This document shows, piece by piece, positions 34,961 through 43,528 of a stretch of 64,000 nucleotides of DNA. The stretch's first letter is position 1. Each line of letters starts with the position of its first letter. Where the stretch lies: contig JARGFM010000007.1 in assembly GCA_029210725.1 (NCBI GenBank), positions 79,635 to 143,634 on the forward strand. Direction: 5' to 3'. The stretch is from Bacteroidales bacterium (GTDB lineage Bacteria; Bacteroidota; Bacteroidia; Bacteroidales; GCA-2748055). The notes under the pieces were generated by a model. It made no database searches. It worked only from the letters and a program-made list of their open reading frames with translations, and had not been told where the DNA came from. Both the position numbers and the translations under genes were made by a program.

Positions 34961-35030
34961 TTCCGGCTCAGGGGTACTAATTCCGGATCGAGGTACTAAT
35001 TCCGGCTCAGGGGTATTATTTCTGGCTCAG
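34961..35030. repeat. Tandem 19-20 bp repeats at the 3-prime end of the first M23 gene
   Basis: Three successive units of the form TTCCGGCTCAGGGGTACTAA (second one diverged: TTCCGGATCGAGGTACTAA) and a partial fourth (TTTCTGGCTCAG). The last units run into the end of the M23 gene and supply its final SQK-stop; each unit repeats a stop codon in that reading direction. The array looks like slippage duplication. Confidence 0.8.
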
Positions 35031-36008
35031 CGCCAGGGAGTGATATGCGTTGTCCGGAGCTCCTGCATTGGAAGCCAGGAGGGAATACTCATCCCTGGAG
35101 AGATTTTCGTAGAAGAAATAAGTGGGATTTACTGCCCTGCCGTCCTTCCGGATTTCGTAATGAAGGTGCGGACCGGTCGATCGTCCGGTACAGCCCAGGG
35201 TCCCGATAACTTCACCCCGCTTCAGTTCCTGCCCTGGTTTCACAAAGATGTCATCCAGATGCGCATAACGGGAAGTATATCCGTAACCATGATCTATAAG
35301 CACTTCTTTCCCGTATCCGTACAGGCTCATCTTTGCAAATACGACCGTTCCGGCTCCGCTGCTGTGAATATCAAGTCCGGTGGGACCTGCCAGGTCAATT
35401 CCATGATGTGCTGTGCGCTGACCGGTGAAGGGATCGTTCCGGTATCCGTAGCTGGAAGTAAGCCAGTAAGGATCTGCAGGTGAAATGGGGTTGATCGATG
35501 GTCTGCATGCCAGAAAATGCTGCTTCTCCACAGCCTCCTCCAGGATCGCATTCAGACTGGAGTTCTGGATTCTTACCTTGTTTGAGATCTTATCGATTCG
35601 CTGCGAAACGTCCAGGACCATCCCTGGTTCCCTCAGGTTTCTCAGGTGCTGATCACGAAGCGCCCCCCCCGTACCCACCCCGCGGATGGAATTAGGAATC
35701 GGATCCAGGCTCAGAATGGCCCTGTAGAAGCGGTCGTCCCTGTTTTGCAGGTCGGCCAGTTGAGCTTCCACCTCCTTCAACTCCGAATTCAGAGCAGCAT
35801 ATTCGGCCCTTAAAGTGTTATTTTCTTGTTCATAAATAATCTGACGGGGAGTAGGGTATATCCTCTCAAAACCAAATCTCATCAAAATCGCGATGGAAAT
35901 AAGTCCGAATGAAAAAAGACCCAGGTAGCGGATACGCTGTTTTTGCGTTAATTTAACTCGCTCATAACGAAGTGTTTCCAGATTTATATAATACTTCTTA
36001 CCAAACAT
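35016..36008 (-). CDS. M23 family metallopeptidase, first of three
   Basis: A 330-residue membrane-anchored LytM-type peptidase nearest to alaS. It begins YYINLETLRYERVKLT, then a transmembrane helix (about 27-45), a coiled-coil stretch (NNTLRAEYAALNSELKEVEAQ) and an M23 domain with AHHGIDLAGPTG and GPHLHYEIRKDG. All zinc ligands are kept. M23 next to alaS is a common Bacteroidota arrangement, so this copy is likely the ancestral one. Its last codons lie inside a tandem repeat. It is divergent from alaS. Confidence 0.9.
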   Translation of the reverse strand: MFGKKYYINLETLRYERVKLTQKQRIRYLGLFSFGLISIAILMRFGFERIYPTPRQIIYEQENNTLRAEYAALNSELKEVEAQLADLQNRDDRFYRAILSLDPIPNSIRGVGTGGALRDQHLRNLREPGMVLDVSQRIDKISNKVRIQNSSLNAILEEAVEKQHFLACRPSINPISPADPYWLTSSYGYRNDPFTGQRTAHHGIDLAGPTGLDIHSSGAGTVVFAKMSLYGYGKEVLIDHGYGYTSRYAHLDDIFVKPGQELKRGEVIGTLGCTGRSTGPHLHYEIRKDGRAVNPTYFFYENLSRDEYSLLASNAGAPDNAYHSLALSQK

Positions 36009-36156
36009 CCGCTAGCTTATGGGGGCTAAAAATAGACAATGACAGTTAATTACCCAAATATTCGTCAAAAAAGTTATTTTTTGTTCATAACACGGTTTTA
36101 TTTACGAAATTTGCGCCCCAGGGTTACCTTTTTAATCAACAAACTCAAAATATTCA

Positions 36157-38787
36157 ATGACATCGCAGGAGATCAGACAGGCATTTTTGGATTTTTTTAA
36201 GGAGAAAGAACACCAGATTCTGCCCTCCGCCCCCATGGTTCTGAAGAACGATCCAACGCTGATGTTTACCAATGCGGGGATGAACCAGTTCAAGGACTAT
36301 TTCCTGGGAACCCGCAAGCCCTCCTTCCAAAGGGTATGCGACACCCAAAAATGCCTGCGGGTAGCCGGCAAGCACAACGACCTGGAGGAGGTAGGTCACG
36401 ATACCTATCATCATACCATGTTTGAGATGCTGGGCAACTGGTCCTTTGGGGACTATTTCAAAAAAGAAGCCATTGGCTGGGCCTGGGAGTTTCTTACCGA
36501 ACGTATGAAGCTGAAGAGCGACCGTATCTTCGTCACTGTATTCGAAGGCGATCCCCTGGACGGGGTCGATCGCGATCAGGAAGCCTTTGATTACTGGAGG
36601 GAGCTGCTTCCTTCCAATCGGATTCTGAATGGCTCCAAGAAAGATAACTTCTGGGAGATGGGCGATACCGGACCCTGCGGACCCTGTTCCGAGATTCATC
36701 TGGACCTGCGCGATGAAGCAGACCGGAAAAAGGTGCCGGGCGTGGAACTGGTCAACCGCAACCATCCCCTGGTAATCGAGATCTGGAACCTGGTTTTCAT
36801 CCAGTTCAACCGGAAAGCCGGCGGAGAGCTGGAGAACCTCCCTGAAAAGCACGTCGACACCGGGATGGGCTTTGAAAGGCTCTGCATGGCCATCCAGCAA
36901 AAAAAATCCAATTACGATACCGACCTCTTTCAGGCTCTTATCGGGGAGATCGCCAGGCTCTCCGGCACTCCGTACGGTTCGGATCCATCCTCCGATGTGG
37001 CCATGCGGGTGGTGGCCGACCACCTGAGGGCCATTTCCTTCTCCATTGCCGATGGCCAGCTTCCCTCGAACAACAAGGCAGGTTACGTAATCCGCCGGAT
37101 CCTGCGCAGGGCCGTCCGTTACGGCTTTACCTATCTGGGGCAGAAGGAAGCCTTTATGCACACCCTGATCCCCACCCTGGTTCAAACTATGGGGAAGGCT
37201 TTCCCTGAGCTGGACGCCCAGCAAGAGCTGATCATGCGTGTTATCAGAGAGGAGGAACTCTCCTTTCTCTCCACCCTGGAAACCGGCATAGGCCTTCTGG
37301 ACCGGCTCGTGGAGACAGCAAAGGCCGGACAGAGCAATATCATTCATGGAAAAGAGGCCTTTACACTCTACGACACCTTTGGATTTCCGCTGGATCTGAC
37401 CCAGCTGATCCTCAGCGAGAAGGGTATGAAAGTAAACCTGGAGGAATTCCAGGTCGAAATGGAGAAACAGAAAAGCCGTTCCAGGAAAGCGGCCGAAACA
37501 GAGTCGGGCGACTGGACGATACTTCTGGAGGATAAAAACGAAGAGTTCGTGGGCTATGACCGGCTTTCCACAGAGGTGAAAATCAGCCGCTACCGCAAGG
37601 TGCTTGTCCAGAAGAAGGAACAATACCACCTGGTTTTTAACATCACCCCTTTTTATGCCGAAAGCGGCGGACAGGTGGGCGACCGGGGATTCATCGAAAA
37701 TGAAAGGGAGAAGGTGGAGATCATCGATACCCGGAAGGAAAATGAACTGATCATTCATGTGAGCAAAAAGCTGCCGGAAGATCCGGCAGCCAGCTTTATC
37801 GCTAAAGTTGACCTGGCTCGCAGAACCCGGGTGGCCAACAATCATACGGCCACCCACCTGATGCACCATGCGCTCAGGGAGGTCCTGGGCGAACATGTGG
37901 AGCAGAAAGGCTCCCTGGTCGAACCGGATTACCTTCGTTTTGATTTCAGCCATTTTCAAAAGGTGAGTGATGAGGAACTCCGCAGGGTGGAGCATCTGGT
38001 CAACCGGATGATCCGCCAAAACAGCAGCATGGAGGAGCATCGGGCGGTTCCCAAAAGTAAAGCAGAGGAGATGGGGGCCCTGGCACTCTTTGGCGAAAAA
38101 TACGGGGATGCCGTCCGGGTCATTAAATTCGGGGAATCGGTGGAACTCTGTGGAGGAACCCATGTGGCTGCCACCGGACAGATCGGGATCTTCCGGATCT
38201 TCCGGGAATCCTCCGTTGCTGCCGGCATCCGGCGCATCGAGGCCTTTACCGGCGAGGCGGCTGAACGCTACCTGGACGAACATGTGGAGATCGTCAGGCA
38301 GATCGCTGAAAATTTTGAGAATCAGAAGGACGTGGTCAGGGCAGTCAGATCTGTACTCAGTGAGCACGGCGAACTGGTCAGACAGGTGGGTAAATTCCAG
38401 AAAAACATGCTGGGTATCCTCGCCAGGAACCTGGAAGACCGCAGGAAACGAATCGGGGATATTTCCCTGGTCACCTCCCGGGTCGAGCTGGACAACCCGG
38501 GTCTTCTGCGCGACCTGGCCTTCCAGGTGCGCTCCAGGCACCCCGGGATATGCCTGATCCTGGGTGCGGAAATTGACGGAAAGGCGCACCTGGCCTTTAT
38601 GCTTTCTGAGGTGGCCACAGAGTCCTACGGTCTGAATGCCTCCACCCTGATCCGGGAGGTGGCCGGAGAGATCCGGGGCGGTGGCGGCGGTCAGCCCTTT
38701 TTTGCCACCGCCGGAGGGAAAAATCCCTCAGGAATCGATAAGGCCCTGAGCCGGGCTGATAAAATTATCAGGGAAGCTGTCGGGTAA
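36157..38787 (+). CDS. alaS: Alanyl-tRNA synthetase
   Basis: A full-length 876-residue class II synthetase that charges tRNA-Ala. The aminoacylation domain starts SQEIRQAFLDFF and has FTNAGMNQFKDYFLG, HHTMFEMLGNWSFGDYFK and GDTGPCGPCSEIH. The editing domain keeps NHTATHLMHHALRE and CGGTHVAATG, whose His and Cys residues bind zinc. The C-Ala domain ends with GGGGGQPFFATAGG. The long opposite-strand reading frame over most of this gene is a by-product of its codon use. A possible promoter (TTTG then GAAATTTG) lies upstream near 36080-36113. Confidence 0.97.
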   Translation: MTSQEIRQAFLDFFKEKEHQILPSAPMVLKNDPTLMFTNAGMNQFKDYFLGTRKPSFQRVCDTQKCLRVAGKHNDLEEVGHDTYHHTMFEMLGNWSFGDYFKKEAIGWAWEFLTERMKLKSDRIFVTVFEGDPLDGVDRDQEAFDYWRELLPSNRILNGSKKDNFWEMGDTGPCGPCSEIHLDLRDEADRKKVPGVELVNRNHPLVIEIWNLVFIQFNRKAGGELENLPEKHVDTGMGFERLCMAIQQKKSNYDTDLFQALIGEIARLSGTPYGSDPSSDVAMRVVADHLRAISFSIADGQLPSNNKAGYVIRRILRRAVRYGFTYLGQKEAFMHTLIPTLVQTMGKAFPELDAQQELIMRVIREEELSFLSTLETGIGLLDRLVETAKAGQSNIIHGKEAFTLYDTFGFPLDLTQLILSEKGMKVNLEEFQVEMEKQKSRSRKAAETESGDWTILLEDKNEEFVGYDRLSTEVKISRYRKVLVQKKEQYHLVFNITPFYAESGGQVGDRGFIENEREKVEIIDTRKENELIIHVSKKLPEDPAASFIAKVDLARRTRVANNHTATHLMHHALREVLGEHVEQKGSLVEPDYLRFDFSHFQKVSDEELRRVEHLVNRMIRQNSSMEEHRAVPKSKAEEMGALALFGEKYGDAVRVIKFGESVELCGGTHVAATGQIGIFRIFRESSVAAGIRRIEAFTGEAAERYLDEHVEIVRQIAENFENQKDVVRAVRSVLSEHGELVRQVGKFQKNMLGILARNLEDRRKRIGDISLVTSRVELDNPGLLRDLAFQVRSRHPGICLILGAEIDGKAHLAFMLSEVATESYGLNASTLIREVAGEIRGGGGGQPFFATAGGKNPSGIDKALSRADKIIREAVG

Positions 38788-38793
38788 AAATAA

Positions 38794-38820
38794 GAGATGA
38801 CCCCACGATGAGGCCATCTC
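38794..38820. terminator. Hairpin between alaS and the convergent lipoprotein gene
   Basis: GAGATGACC and GGCCATCTC pair with one mismatch around a nine-base loop, six bases after the alaS stop. There is no good T run on either strand, so it would be a weak or factor-dependent terminator. Confidence 0.4.
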
Positions 38821-38855
38821 CGTAAAACTATATAAATCCTTAATGCTCATGCATA

Positions 38856-39797
38856 TTAATCATCAGTGAATGTAGAAGCATCGAATGTAAATTCGTTTTC
38901 ACAAATATTATTTTCATAGTGCCAATCAACTTTGTAAGCGGGACAAGAATTTTCATCTAACTCAGACTCATCCCCCACAAATACACTGGCCGAAAAGATT
39001 TTATCATCATTCATTGTAATTGTAATAGCTCCATCAACTACCGTAATTTCACCTACTCCACCAAGGTCTACAGGAACACCATCGGTATCCTCATAAATAC
39101 TGTACCCTAATCCATTACACCAACCGGCGTTTTCATGAGGGAATATTGAACCTTTACTTAATGCATAGGATTCCTCTCCACAATCATCACCTGTATAATA
39201 CCATACTTTCACACCAAATATTTCATCCTCAGGCTCTTCAAGATCACAAGGCACAAAACAGAAGGTCAGGTTGCTGACCATGTGCTTGTCGCCCGGTGCA
39301 GCAAGTCCTCCGTCAAAAGTGGTGCCTCCATCATAGAAATAGACATTGGCTGCATTGGAACCCTTCACGATCACCGCTCCTACCTTATAGAATTCCCCAT
39401 TGATCTCCAAGCACCCATCGATGGAGAATGCGATGTGGATACCATCAACGCTTACATTCAGGCCAGACGGAAAACTGGAGGCAAAACCCTCAGCATCATC
39501 ATCCCAATCCACCTTGTCGCCACAGAGATAATCAACTCCACATTCAGCGTCCGGGGCAAAATAATCAAAGACCTCAATACAGGTCCTGTTTCCGCCCTTG
39601 TTCTCTCCGGGGATGACCTGAGGAATAACTTCCTGATCCAGACTCGTAGGAATGTTATCTCCTATATCTACGACTACTTTTGAAGCATTGGCAGCTTTAA
39701 GTGCATCGATCCCCAGATCTTGTTTGTCTTGCTTTTCGCAGGAAACCATGACTAAAGCCATAATTAATCCTGCCATAATGTACAATAGTTTTCTCAT
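38856..39797 (-). CDS. Unrecognised Cys-rich acidic lipoprotein
   Basis: A 313-residue predicted lipoprotein that I do not recognise. The signal peptide ends in LVMVSCEKQ, a lipobox with Cys20 followed by a spacer. The mature part is acidic (many Asp, Glu) with about eleven further Cys, some in pairs such as CGVDYLCGD and CFVPCD, suggesting disulfide bonds in an extracellular beta-rich fold. Strand-like segments (VYFYDGG, ITVVDGAITITM) recur. The C-terminal half of the gene (38856 to about 39230) is noticeably more AT-rich than its neighbours, while the N-terminal half is not. This could reflect recent acquisition or weak selection on codons. Confidence 0.7.
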   Translation of the reverse strand: MRKLLYIMAGLIMALVMVSCEKQDKQDLGIDALKAANASKVVVDIGDNIPTSLDQEVIPQVIPGENKGGNRTCIEVFDYFAPDAECGVDYLCGDKVDWDDDAEGFASSFPSGLNVSVDGIHIAFSIDGCLEINGEFYKVGAVIVKGSNAANVYFYDGGTTFDGGLAAPGDKHMVSNLTFCFVPCDLEEPEDEIFGVKVWYYTGDDCGEESYALSKGSIFPHENAGWCNGLGYSIYEDTDGVPVDLGGVGEITVVDGAITITMNDDKIFSASVFVGDESELDENSCPAYKVDWHYENNICENEFTFDASTFTDD

Positions 39798-40104
39798 AGC
39801 ATTTCCATTTTAGTTAGACCTTAAGTAATATACATAAAAATAGACTTTATGCATAAGATTATCAATGCATAACAGGTCCTATTTGATTAATCCTTAAAAT
39901 TCATAGACAGGCGCATAAATTCTAACTCTAAATCAGATTCCTGAAAATAAGTTCGGTTCCTTTTTTGATTAATCTAAAACCTAAGCTGACAAACAAAGAG
40001 GAATTAAGGTCAAAAGTATTTTGCAAAAGGCTTAACACCAAGTCATCCCTTACCTGAAGATGTCAAAACCCCTTTATGTTGTCAATAAGTCTGGTTGTTT
40101 GTCC
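39798..40104. other. AT-rich intergenic region
   Basis: This 307-bp gap between the lipoprotein gene and the symporter gene has no plausible coding frame and no tRNA or repeat of note beyond two copies of TTTGATTAATC. It holds the lipoprotein promoter near its left end. Its AT content resembles the 3-prime part of the lipoprotein gene. Confidence 0.6.
39835..39865 (-). promoter_or_regulatory. Promoter of the lipoprotein gene
   Basis: On the minus strand TTG (39863-39865), a 20-nt spacer and TATTTTTA (39835-39842) resemble the Bacteroidota -33/-7 promoter, one base off TAnnTTTG. It lies about 40 nt before the start codon. Confidence 0.5.
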
Positions 40105-41568
40105 TCAGCGGCCTGATTGTTTTGTGGTTTTCCTGCTGGTCAGTAACAATGCCCCGAACATAATGGCACCGTTCACTATCAGCAGTTCAAAGCCAAACTG
40201 GTAAGCCCGGAAGAGCTGCTCCGAATAGTGACTCAGCAGGAAGGAAAACAGGGGCGACAGAATGGCGAGCAGGGGAACCAGCCGGTCTCGTACCTGCAGG
40301 CGGGTGAACAGACCAAAGGCATACAAGCCCAGCAGGGGGCCGTAAGTATATCCGGCCACCCGGAAAATGGCCGAGATCACACTTTCGTCGTTGATGGCCC
40401 GGAACAGCATGATCACCAGCCCGAGAATCACTGAGATGGCCAGATGCACCGTCCGGCGTGTGCGCGTCAGCTTCCCGTCCTCCCACTTCTGTGCCTCCAG
40501 GATATCCACGGTAAATGAGGTGGTCAGGGCAGTCAGGGCCGAGTCGGCACTGGAGTAGGCCGCGGCAACCAGTCCCACGATAAAGAAAACCCCTACCACC
40601 TGGGGCAGGTAACCTCCGGTGGCCACCACGGGGAAGAAATGATCGGTGGTTTCAGGTATGGCCATCCCGCTGAACTGTGCAAACTGGATCAGGACCGCCC
40701 CCAGAAAGAGAAAGACCAGGTTCACCGGAACCAGCGAGATACTCATCAGGTACATGTTCTTTTTGGCTTCCCGGATATTCCTGCAGCTCAGGTTCTTCTG
40801 CATCATATCCTGATCCAGTCCGGTCATTACGATGGTGATAAAGGCACCGCTCAGAAAGTGCTTGAAAAAATGGTTCTCCCTGTGCCAGTCATCAAGGATC
40901 CAGATCTTTGCATCCCCTCCGGCCACCACCCGCCCGATCATCTCTCCCAGTGAAAGGTCCATATGGCGGGTGATCAGCAGAATGGAGACCACCACGGCAG
41001 TCAGCATGCTGAAGGTCTGCAGGGTATCGGTCCAGATAATGGTCTTGATCCCCCCGCGAAAGGTGTACAGCCAGATCAGGCCGATGGTCACCATCACCGT
41101 CACATAAAAGGGGATGTTCCAGGTATCAAATACGGTGAGCTGGAGGACGCTGGCAACCAGGAAGAGGCGAAAGGAGGCCCCTATAATACGCGAGAGCAGG
41201 AAAAAAGAGGCCCCGGTCTTATAAGAGGACCTGCCAAAACGCTTCTCCAGGTAGCTGTAAATACTGGTCAGCTGCAAACGGTAATAAAGCGGCATCAGCA
41301 GGTTGGCTATCACTGCATAACCCAGCAGGTAACCCAGCACCATCTGCATATAAGAAAACTGGCTGTCGGCCACCCATCCCGGTACAGAAATAAAGGTCAC
41401 TCCCGAAAGGGATGCCCCGATCATGCCGAAGGCCACCACATACCAGGGAGATTTGCGTTCGCCCAGGAAAAAGGCGTCGTTCCCGGCTCCCCTTCCCGAA
41501 AACCAGGAGATGATCAGCAGCAGCAGAAAGTAGGCAAGGATGATGGATATGATCAGTGTGGCTGACAA
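40105..41568 (-). CDS. Sodium:solute symporter family protein
   Basis: An integral membrane protein of about 487 residues with some 13 hydrophobic segments, of the SSS (SLC5-like) family, which imports sugars, amino acids or organic acids with Na+. Family motifs include GERKSPWYVVAFGMIGASLSG near the N-terminus and LVAAAYSSADSALTALTTSFTVD in the later part, which holds the Na2-site serines. The substrate is not predictable. No in-frame ATG falls near the expected start; the ATG at 41664 would overlap recR and its promoter, so I take the TTG at 41568, which starts directly before the first helix. Confidence 0.85.
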   Translation of the reverse strand: MSATLIISIILAYFLLLLIISWFSGRGAGNDAFFLGERKSPWYVVAFGMIGASLSGVTFISVPGWVADSQFSYMQMVLGYLLGYAVIANLLMPLYYRLQLTSIYSYLEKRFGRSSYKTGASFFLLSRIIGASFRLFLVASVLQLTVFDTWNIPFYVTVMVTIGLIWLYTFRGGIKTIIWTDTLQTFSMLTAVVVSILLITRHMDLSLGEMIGRVVAGGDAKIWILDDWHRENHFFKHFLSGAFITIVMTGLDQDMMQKNLSCRNIREAKKNMYLMSISLVPVNLVFLFLGAVLIQFAQFSGMAIPETTDHFFPVVATGGYLPQVVGVFFIVGLVAAAYSSADSALTALTTSFTVDILEAQKWEDGKLTRTRRTVHLAISVILGLVIMLFRAINDESVISAIFRVAGYTYGPLLGLYAFGLFTRLQVRDRLVPLLAILSPLFSFLLSHYSEQLFRAYQFGFELLIVNGAIMFGALLLTSRKTTKQSGR

Positions 41569-41642
41569 GGTGCGATGGGCGATTGGGCTAAGATGTGTGG
41601 CAAAATTGAATAAAATCGCACGAAGATGAAAATTATATATGC

Positions 41643-41650
41643 TATTTTTG
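41643..41650 (+). promoter_or_regulatory. Bacteroidota -7 box upstream of recR
   Basis: TATTTTTG matches TAnnTTTG and ends eight bases before the recR ATG at 41659, so the message would have almost no leader. It argues against the earlier in-frame ATG at 41626. No convincing -33 TTG was found at the right distance. Confidence 0.45.
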
Positions 41651-41658
41651 AGGCATCT

Positions 41659-42294
41659 ATGCAAAACTATTCGTCAAAACTACTGGAAGAAGCGGTAGAT
41701 GAGTTTGCCACACTCCCGGGGATCGGAAGAAAAACCGCCCTCAGGCTCGTACTGCACCTGCTAAAGCAGGATGACAAAGATGTGGAGCATTTTGGTCGTA
41801 CCATCCTCCGGATGAAGGAGGAGATTCTCACCTGCAGGGAGTGCCACAATATTTCGGACAGCGAAGTATGTTACATCTGTTCAGATCCTTACCGGGACAA
41901 ACAGACCATCTGCGTGGTAGAATCGATCCGCGATGTAATGTCCATTGAGAATACCCAGCAGTTTACCGGGGTCTACCACGTGCTGGGGGGGATCATCTCC
42001 CCCATGGATGGCATTGGTCCGGCCGATCTGACCATTGATTCGCTGGAGCAGAAAGTAAAATCGGGCGGACGCAAAGAGGTCATTCTGGCCCTCAGCACCA
42101 CCATGGAAGGCGATACGACCAATTTTTATATTTACCGCAGGCTCCAGGAATACCCGCTTACGATCACCACGCTGGCCAGAGGGCTGGCCATCGGAGATGA
42201 CCTGGAATATGCCGATGAGGTGACCCTGGGGCGTTCCCTCCTGAACCGGACCTCCTTTGAGGAGACCTTTAAACACAGCAAACATGGAACTTAA
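41659..42294 (+). CDS. recR: Recombination mediator protein RecR
   Basis: A 211-residue RecR that helps load RecA onto gapped DNA with RecO. It shows the N-terminal helix-hairpin-helix ([18 protein letters not shown]), the C4 zinc finger ([16 protein letters not shown]) and the Toprim domain ([14 protein letters not shown], then [16 protein letters not shown]). Length and motifs are standard. Start at 41659 gives [16 protein letters not shown], the usual family start, and follows a -7 box. Its end overlaps lysA by 11 nt. Confidence 0.95.
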   Translation: MQNYSSKLLEEAVDEFATLPGIGRKTALRLVLHLLKQDDKDVEHFGRTILRMKEEILTCRECHNISDSEVCYICSDPYRDKQTICVVESIRDVMSIENTQQFTGVYHVLGGIISPMDGIGPADLTIDSLEQKVKSGGRKEVILALSTTMEGDTTNFYIYRRLQEYPLTITTLARGLAIGDDLEYADEVTLGRSLLNRTSFEETFKHSKHGT

Positions 42295-43519
42295 GAAGAA
42301 CCAGTATACCATAGGGGGGCTATCTGTTACCGGACTGGCAGAAAAGTACGGATCACCCCTCTACATCTATGATACGGAGGTAATGATCCGGCAGTACAAG
42401 CGGATCACAGGCGCTTTTTCCGGGACCAGGGTAAAGATCAATTACGCCTGTAAGGCGCTGACCAATATTAACGTGCTGAAACTATTCCGGGGACTGGGAT
42501 CGGGGCTCGATGCTGTCTCCGTGCAGGAGGTTAGCCTGGGACTGAGAGCCGGATTTGCACCACAGGATATTCTTTACACCCCCAACTGCGTTTCCATTGA
42601 GGAGATCGAAGAAGCGGTGGAACTGGGAGTGCGGATCAATATCGATAACATAGCCATCCTGGAGGAGTTCGGGAACAGGCATGGTGCCAGTATTCCCATA
42701 TGTGTCCGCATCAATCCCCATGTTCTTGGCGGGGGCCACAATAAAATCTCTACGGGTCATATTGACTCTAAGTTCGGCATCTCCATCTACCAGATACCCC
42801 ATGTGCACCGTATTGTGGAGACAAATCACATGAAGGTGGAAGGGATCCATATGCACACAGGCTCGGACATTCTCGACATGGAGACCTTCCTGAGAGCCTC
42901 AGAGATCATGTTCGAGACCGCCGGGGAGTTCAGGGAACTCGAGTATGTCGATTTTGGGAGCGGATTCAAGGTGCCCTACAAGGCCGACGATGTATACACG
43001 GACGTGGAGGCCCTGGGGCAGGATTTGAGCAAACGCTTCAACCGCTTCTGCAAGGAGTACGGGAAAGAGCTTACCCTGGTCTTTGAACCGGGAAAATTCC
43101 TGGTCAGTGAGGCAGGCTATTTTGTAGCCCGCGTCAATGTGATCAAGCAAACCACCTCCACGGTATTTGCAGGGCTTGATACCGGCCTCAACCACTTTAT
43201 CCGGCCCATGTTTTATGATGCCTATCATGAAATTATCAATGTAAGCAAACCGGGAGGGAAAACCAGGATATACACGGTGGTGGGATATATCTGTGAGACC
43301 GATACCTTCGGATGGAACCGTAAGATCAGTGAGGCCGCCGAGGGAGACTACCTGCTCTTTAAGAATGCCGGTGCGTACTGTTATGCCATGGCATCCAACT
43401 ACAACTCCAGGTTCCGGCCTGCGGAAATAATGGTGCATCAGGGGAAGGACCACCTGATCAGGGAAAGAGAGGATATGGAGGACCTGCTCCGTAAGCAGCT
43501 CGAGATCGATACCCTGTAA
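42284..43519 (+). CDS. lysA: Diaminopimelate decarboxylase
   Basis: A 411-residue PLP-dependent fold type III enzyme that makes lysine from meso-diaminopimelate. The PLP-binding lysine is Lys57 in NYACKAL, the HMHTGSDI and [10 protein letters not shown] motifs bind the cofactor phosphate, and the [24 protein letters not shown] and [14 protein letters not shown] motifs complete the active site. The CETD motif provides the catalytic Cys from the partner subunit. It overlaps recR by 11 nt and is followed nine bases later by a glycosyltransferase gene. Confidence 0.93.
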   Translation: MELKKNQYTIGGLSVTGLAEKYGSPLYIYDTEVMIRQYKRITGAFSGTRVKINYACKALTNINVLKLFRGLGSGLDAVSVQEVSLGLRAGFAPQDILYTPNCVSIEEIEEAVELGVRINIDNIAILEEFGNRHGASIPICVRINPHVLGGGHNKISTGHIDSKFGISIYQIPHVHRIVETNHMKVEGIHMHTGSDILDMETFLRASEIMFETAGEFRELEYVDFGSGFKVPYKADDVYTDVEALGQDLSKRFNRFCKEYGKELTLVFEPGKFLVSEAGYFVARVNVIKQTTSTVFAGLDTGLNHFIRPMFYDAYHEIINVSKPGGKTRIYTVVGYICETDTFGWNRKISEAAEGDYLLFKNAGAYCYAMASNYNSRFRPAEIMVHQGKDHLIREREDMEDLLRKQLEIDTL

Positions 43520-43528
43520 AAGACTAAC

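Noticed and set aside
36154..38589. 811-residue open frame on the minus strand opposite alaS
   Set aside because: It lies wholly over the clear alaS gene, has no recognisable domain, and its composition (rich in His, Gln, Pro, Leu) is what the complement of alaS codons gives.
39798..40104. Possible small RNA or tRNA gene in the AT-rich gap
   Set aside because: No cloverleaf, strong stem or terminator could be found by eye; only promoter-like elements and two short direct repeats.
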